Positions 60,752 to 64,000 of a DNA stretch of 64,000 nucleotides are shown here, in pieces. The notes beneath the pieces were generated by a model that did no database searches, was not told the origin of the DNA, and was given only the letters and a program-made list of their open reading frames with translations. This stretch comes from Caecitellus pseudoparvulus (taxonomy: Eukaryota > Bigyra: Bicosoecida). Both the position numbers and the translations under genes were made by a program. Positions within the stretch are counted from its first letter, which is position 1. The number at the start of each line of letters is the position of its first letter. Location: assembly GCA_965644315.1 (NCBI GenBank), contig CBFFRQ010000029.1:248001-312000 (forward strand). Reading direction: 5' to 3'.

Positions 60752-62980
60752 CTACTCGAAGTAGAAGAAGGGGCCCATCGACGGGAATCCGCCCATTCCG
60801 CCCATCATGGGATGCCCCATCGGGACAACCACGGCATGTCCGCCCATGCCCGCCCCGTGCAGAACAAGAGGGTGTCCGCCCATCCCCACCGCCATTGGGA
60901 GGCCCAAGTGAACCACGCCACCGCGCTCCCGCCTTCGGTTACGCAGTTGACGTACTTCTTCTTGGTGCCTGCGTTCTTGGGCTGCTTTCAGCCGCTCTTG
61001 CTCTTCTTGTTCACGCTTGTTTCGCTCGCGGATTTCAGCAAGCTCTTTCCTTCGCCGGGCATCTGCTTCAGCCTGCTTGATTGCCTTCGCCGCCTCGGCT
61101 GCTCGTGTCTCTGCGCTTTCCAGAGCTTCCATGCACCGGGTATGGTCTCGCGAGACTGCTGAAGCTGCTTGGCTAAGGGCAGTTCTGACAGCAGCCTCTG
61201 ACGCCTGCCAAACTGCTCGCAGGAAGGGCTGCTCGAGGGAGGCGTGCTGAGCCCAGGTGGGCACCTCCACACTTGGGATGCTTTGGCCATCAACACTGAC
61301 AGTGTGCACGCCAAGGGAGGACAAGCGCCGACCCAAGGACTGCTTGACCCACGCGGGAGCGACGCATTTGCTGCGGATTGGCAGCTCATGTCCGCCTCCA
61401 GTGCACCATGGGTTCGGATCGCCTGCCGCTCCGGGGTGAGTGGCAAATCGAAGCTGCTGAATGTCCCGTGTCAAGCGTTTCAGGCGCTGTTGCGCCTTTG
61501 AGACAGCTGCAGATGCTTTGTGTTGAACTTCGGCTTTCGCAACTTCCGAATAGTGAGCAGTTTGCTCTCGGACGGCTTGCGAGATGAGTGCCCAGGCGTA
61601 CTCTGATGCGGCTGATCTCATGCGCTGGCACCCCGCTGGGGAACCAGTCACCATTTTGTGCAAATGTGTGACTCGGTCGCAGACACCTTGGGTCGGTGTT
61701 GCCATCACCAACAAGGCATGGATGCCTTCGAAGGTATCCATGAATGGGCAAGTTGTGCTGCCCTGCAAGGCCTTTGTGATGCTCTGTCTGCCCGGTTCTG
61801 CAACAGCAGCACGGCGAAGCAGGACATGCGCAGGGTATTCTTGTGCAAGACAGGTAAGTTCGACGAGTTTTTGTTCTAGCTCAATACAGGCGTGCTCAAG
61901 TCGGGCTTGGGCAGCAGCTTCCTTCAGAACCTCCCCAAGGCTTTTTGAGCAGTGCTGTCCACTCCTTCGCCATGTTCGAACTGCCTGGGCGAATGCTTGC
62001 ATGAGACCACCAACTTGGCTGGCTGATATACTGTCCCAGAGACCATCTCCATCTGAGTCGGCCTGGGCACACGCACCAATGGTGGTGCGAAACGAAACCC
62101 AAGGCCCCTTGTCAAGGCTGGCTTCCCTCAGGTCTGGGAGTGTCCACAACCTCACGCTGCTGAAGACTTGAGAAGCGTGCAGCCTGATTTGGTTTCGCTG
62201 TTTCGCTGATGGGGATTGTGCAGCCTCCAAGTTCAACACGCGGTCAGAGAGGCTCCGGTCTGAGCCTGTTGCACCAGCTCCTGAAAAACGGTAGTCTCTT
62301 AGCACAATGTGCAGGTGTCCCAGCTGTCCTCCGAAGCCTGTCAAGTGTGCAACTTCGGCTGTTGACTCGAGCAAGTAGCTCACCTGCTTCAGGATGTGAT
62401 CCCGTCCGACACTGGTGCAGTTTAGGATGATATTGGAGCACAGCGGCAGGAGAGGCACAACTAACGTCCAGTCATGGTCGTCACCATTGTTTCCCCAGCC
62501 CTCGAGGTCGAGGAGCGCTGTTGCCCGGCTTCCCTCAGTTTTAGGTTTGCACACACGGCAGCCTTTGGTGCAGCTTTCCGCCGAGTGCCCAACAGTGAAG
62601 GGGCCAGACATGGAGCCTGTGTGGAGGAAGTTGAGGAGGGAGGACTTGCCGCTGCGCATGTCTCCGATTGCGCACGTCAGCCCAAGCCGCGTTTCAGGAT
62701 CTGAGCTGCCCTGCAGGAGTTGGACACCCGCCTCATGCGTCTCGGGGTCTCCAGCTTCGTTGACAGACATGAGGAGTACGTCAGCTTCTGGAGCCTCGCA
62801 GCGTCTCCATGTGCCATCCACACTCGCCCATTTCATGCTTCGTGGGGACTCCGCGGCCATTCTGCAGTTCTCCTCGCTTCCGGCAACTGGTCGTGCTATC
62901 AAGTCTCTTGAACTTCTTTCGAAACGCACGCCAGCCCAAAGCTGCCTATGCGTTGGAAACACAAGTAACAGGCAGCGCAT
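60752..62980 (-). CDS. GBP-like large GTPase A, copy 2
   Basis: 742-residue frame, essentially identical to copy 1. The visible protein difference is Thr for Met at residue 81 (DPETHEAG), outside the GTPase motifs, plus a synonymous change near 62363. P-loop GDMRSGKSSL, DLEG switch and RD motif are all intact, so the copy should be active. The same uncertainty about the start (Met1 or Met41) applies. It converges on coiled-coil copy 2 and diverges from GBP-like B copy 2. Confidence 0.85.
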   Translation of the reverse strand: MRCLLLVFPTHRQLWAGVRFERSSRDLIARPVAGSEENCRMAAESPRSMKWASVDGTWRRCEAPEADVLLMSVNEAGDPETHEAGVQLLQGSSDPETRLGLTCAIGDMRSGKSSLLNFLHTGSMSGPFTVGHSAESCTKGCRVCKPKTEGSRATALLDLEGWGNNGDDHDWTLVVPLLPLCSNIILNCTSVGRDHILKQVSYLLESTAEVAHLTGFGGQLGHLHIVLRDYRFSGAGATGSDRSLSDRVLNLEAAQSPSAKQRNQIRLHASQVFSSVRLWTLPDLREASLDKGPWVSFRTTIGACAQADSDGDGLWDSISASQVGGLMQAFAQAVRTWRRSGQHCSKSLGEVLKEAAAQARLEHACIELEQKLVELTCLAQEYPAHVLLRRAAVAEPGRQSITKALQGSTTCPFMDTFEGIHALLVMATPTQGVCDRVTHLHKMVTGSPAGCQRMRSAASEYAWALISQAVREQTAHYSEVAKAEVQHKASAAVSKAQQRLKRLTRDIQQLRFATHPGAAGDPNPWCTGGGHELPIRSKCVAPAWVKQSLGRRLSSLGVHTVSVDGQSIPSVEVPTWAQHASLEQPFLRAVWQASEAAVRTALSQAASAVSRDHTRCMEALESAETRAAEAAKAIKQAEADARRRKELAEIRERNKREQEEQERLKAAQERRHQEEVRQLRNRRRERGGVVHLGLPMAVGMGGHPLVLHGAGMGGHAVVVPMGHPMMGGMGGFPSMGPFFYFE

Positions 62981-63260
62981 TGTTGGCAGTTAGATTTGGA
63001 CGGTGGAGGTTGTTGTGTGCTTGCATCCTGTCAGCCTGAATGACATCTTTCCAGCTGGCATTGCCGGCAACTTGCAGTTGGACCCCCCCTGCTCTGAGGG
63101 GGCAGGGGGGTGCGTTGGGCACACCATCCCACAGCAGCTTCTGTGTATCACACAACCCATTCATCTGGACATCTCGGATTCGAAGAATACCGGCCATCTA
63201 CGCTGCATCCCCAGTCCTACAATCGCGCGTGATCCAGCTCATTTTTTCTCCCCGGTCCAC
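62981..63260. promoter_or_regulatory. Divergent promoter region of the GBP pair, copy 2
   Basis: 280 bp, the same as the copy 1 region except for one additional G near 63107. Near-identity of a non-coding region shows how recent the duplication or last gene-conversion event was. Confidence 0.6.
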
Positions 63261-64000
63261 ATGGCTTCAGCTACGGAAACCACTCGCGCTAGTGCAGGTG
63301 GTGCAAGTGCCGATGAAGTTTCACCCATGGCTGTGAAAGTCATGCACGTGGATGAAGCAAGAGCAGTACCCGTTGTCAACATTGACGCATTGAAGCGCTG
63401 CGACTTCTCACTCCGGGAGTGCGTCAACATTGTGTCGATCTTTGGCCCTCTCCGCTCTGGGAAGAGCACAATGCTCACACGCCTCGTTGGAATGGAGACG
63501 ATTTTGGACTTCAAGGATACAGAGGAGGGCATGCACGCCTCTCCGCTGTTTGTTGTGAAGCATGACTCCAAGCCCTGCACCGTGGGAGTTGACATGGCAA
63601 CTGAGCGTTTCTCGGTCGCGGAGGTGATGAGCACCAAGTCAAAGCTGAGTCCTGATGCTGCAGCTGCCGCTCCACAAGTCGCCCTCATGGACGTTGAGGG
63701 TGCGGGTGACAAGGGGGATGACTATGACCTTACGTTGATCACCCCGATTCTCCCCGTGTCAAAGGTGGTTCTTTGGCGGGTCACATGGGCGGGTCGTGAT
63801 AAATTGTTGCAGGAGCTGGAGGTGTTTCGTCAGGCTGCTGAGAGCCTCAAGCCTGTCGAAGAGGACGAAGTACCTTTGCCAGACAAACCGCCCTTTGGCC
63901 ATCTTGTCATTGTTGTCAGAGATGCCAAGCATCTGGATGCTGCCACAACGTCTGCTGGAGCAACCATATCCGAACAGATCCTGGACAGGGAGCGTGTTCG
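63261..64000 (+). CDS. GBP-like large GTPase B, copy 2 (3' truncated by window)
   Basis: Open from ATG 63261 to the window end (246 codons). It covers the start of the GTPase domain with P-loop GPLRSGKST, MDVEG switch and VVRDAKH RD motif. It differs from copy 1 by Asp for Gly at residue 154 (KGDDYD), just after the switch, and a synonymous change near 63519. No stop or frameshift is seen in the visible part. Confidence 0.85.
   Translation, partial: MASATETTRASAGGASADEVSPMAVKVMHVDEARAVPVVNIDALKRCDFSLRECVNIVSIFGPLRSGKSTMLTRLVGMETILDFKDTEEGMHASPLFVVKHDSKPCTVGVDMATERFSVAEVMSTKSKLSPDAAAAAPQVALMDVEGAGDKGDDYDLTLITPILPVSKVVLWRVTWAGRDKLLQELEVFRQAAESLKPVEEDEVPLPDKPPFGHLVIVVRDAKHLDAATTSAGATISEQILDRERV

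Larger units (their letters stand above)
59588..64000. repeat. Tandem duplication unit 2 (truncated by window end)
   Basis: A second copy of the about 5990-bp unit, offset 5990 bp until a one-base insertion near 63107 makes it 5991. From about 59880 on, differences from unit 1 are rare single bases. It contains copy 2 of the coiled-coil gene, GBP-like A and the 5' part of GBP-like B. Whether more units follow cannot be seen. Confidence 0.95.

Noticed and set aside
1-64000. CRISPR arrays, bacterial operons, insertion sequences, tRNA or rRNA genes
   Set aside because: None found. The spliced genes and protein families are eukaryotic. Repeats present are microsatellites and the GBP cassette duplication.

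Overview
This is a GC-rich, gene-dense piece of a eukaryotic nuclear genome. Most genes carry short spliceosomal introns of about 50-200 bp, with donors typically GTGCGTG or GTGAGTG. The protein families (PP2A scaffold and B56 subunits, DCAF11, DNAAF1, CCDC103, TRPC4AP, GDP-fucose transporter, MYG1, UBL5, ERK-type MAPK, p32/MAM33) are pan-eukaryotic. Two axonemal dynein-assembly genes say the organism builds motile cilia or flagella. A flagellated unicellular protist is the natural reading. A GC-rich stramenopile such as a bicosoecid would fit (lamin-like proteins are known in stramenopiles), but nothing in the window proves the lineage. No tRNA, rRNA, CRISPR array, transposase or reverse transcriptase was recognised.

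Layout. 0-9 kb: 3' end of an unknown gene, PP2A scaffold A subunit (+), a four-RRM protein (-), PP2A B56 subunit (+), and the CRL4 receptor DCAF11/WDR23 (+). 9-14 kb: two intermediate-filament/lamin-like coiled-coil proteins flanking the dynein-assembly factor DNAAF1. 14-25 kb: a giant TmcB-like multi-pass membrane protein (-), an unknown coiled-coil protein (+) and an MPPED-type metallophosphoesterase (-). 25-39 kb: a very long TRPC4AP/TRUSS homologue (+), a mitochondrial Tim44/mL45-like protein with a WW domain (-), GDP-fucose transporter SLC35C1 (+), CCDC103 (-), mitochondrial-type dihydropteridine reductase (-), MYG1 (-) and an unknown Pro/Ser-rich protein (+). 39-45 kb: secreted GH31 glycosidase (+), UBL5/Hub1 (+), ERK-type MAPK (-) and mitochondrial p32/MAM33 (-). 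46-53 kb: a 2190-residue single-pass surface protein with FG-GAP and cadherin-like repeats (-).

53.6-64 kb: base composition is visibly less GC-rich here. A unit of about 5990 bp is tandemly repeated. Each unit has a coiled-coil gene (+) converging on one GBP-like large GTPase (-), which in turn diverges from a second, different GBP-like GTPase (+). The second unit is cut by the window edge. The copies are nearly identical over most of their length, and in the coiled-coil gene most differences fall at synonymous positions.

Functional themes: PP2A assembly (A and B56 within 2.3 kb of each other), CRL4 substrate receptors (DCAF11, TRPC4AP), axonemal dynein assembly (DNAAF1, CCDC103), mitochondrial proteins (mL45-like, QDPR, MAM33), surface and secretory functions (FG-GAP/cadherin protein, GH31, GDP-fucose transport), and a duplicated dynamin-superfamily GTPase cassette. 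Exon boundaries were worked out by hand from splice signals, phase and protein family. Most closed into exact open frames.
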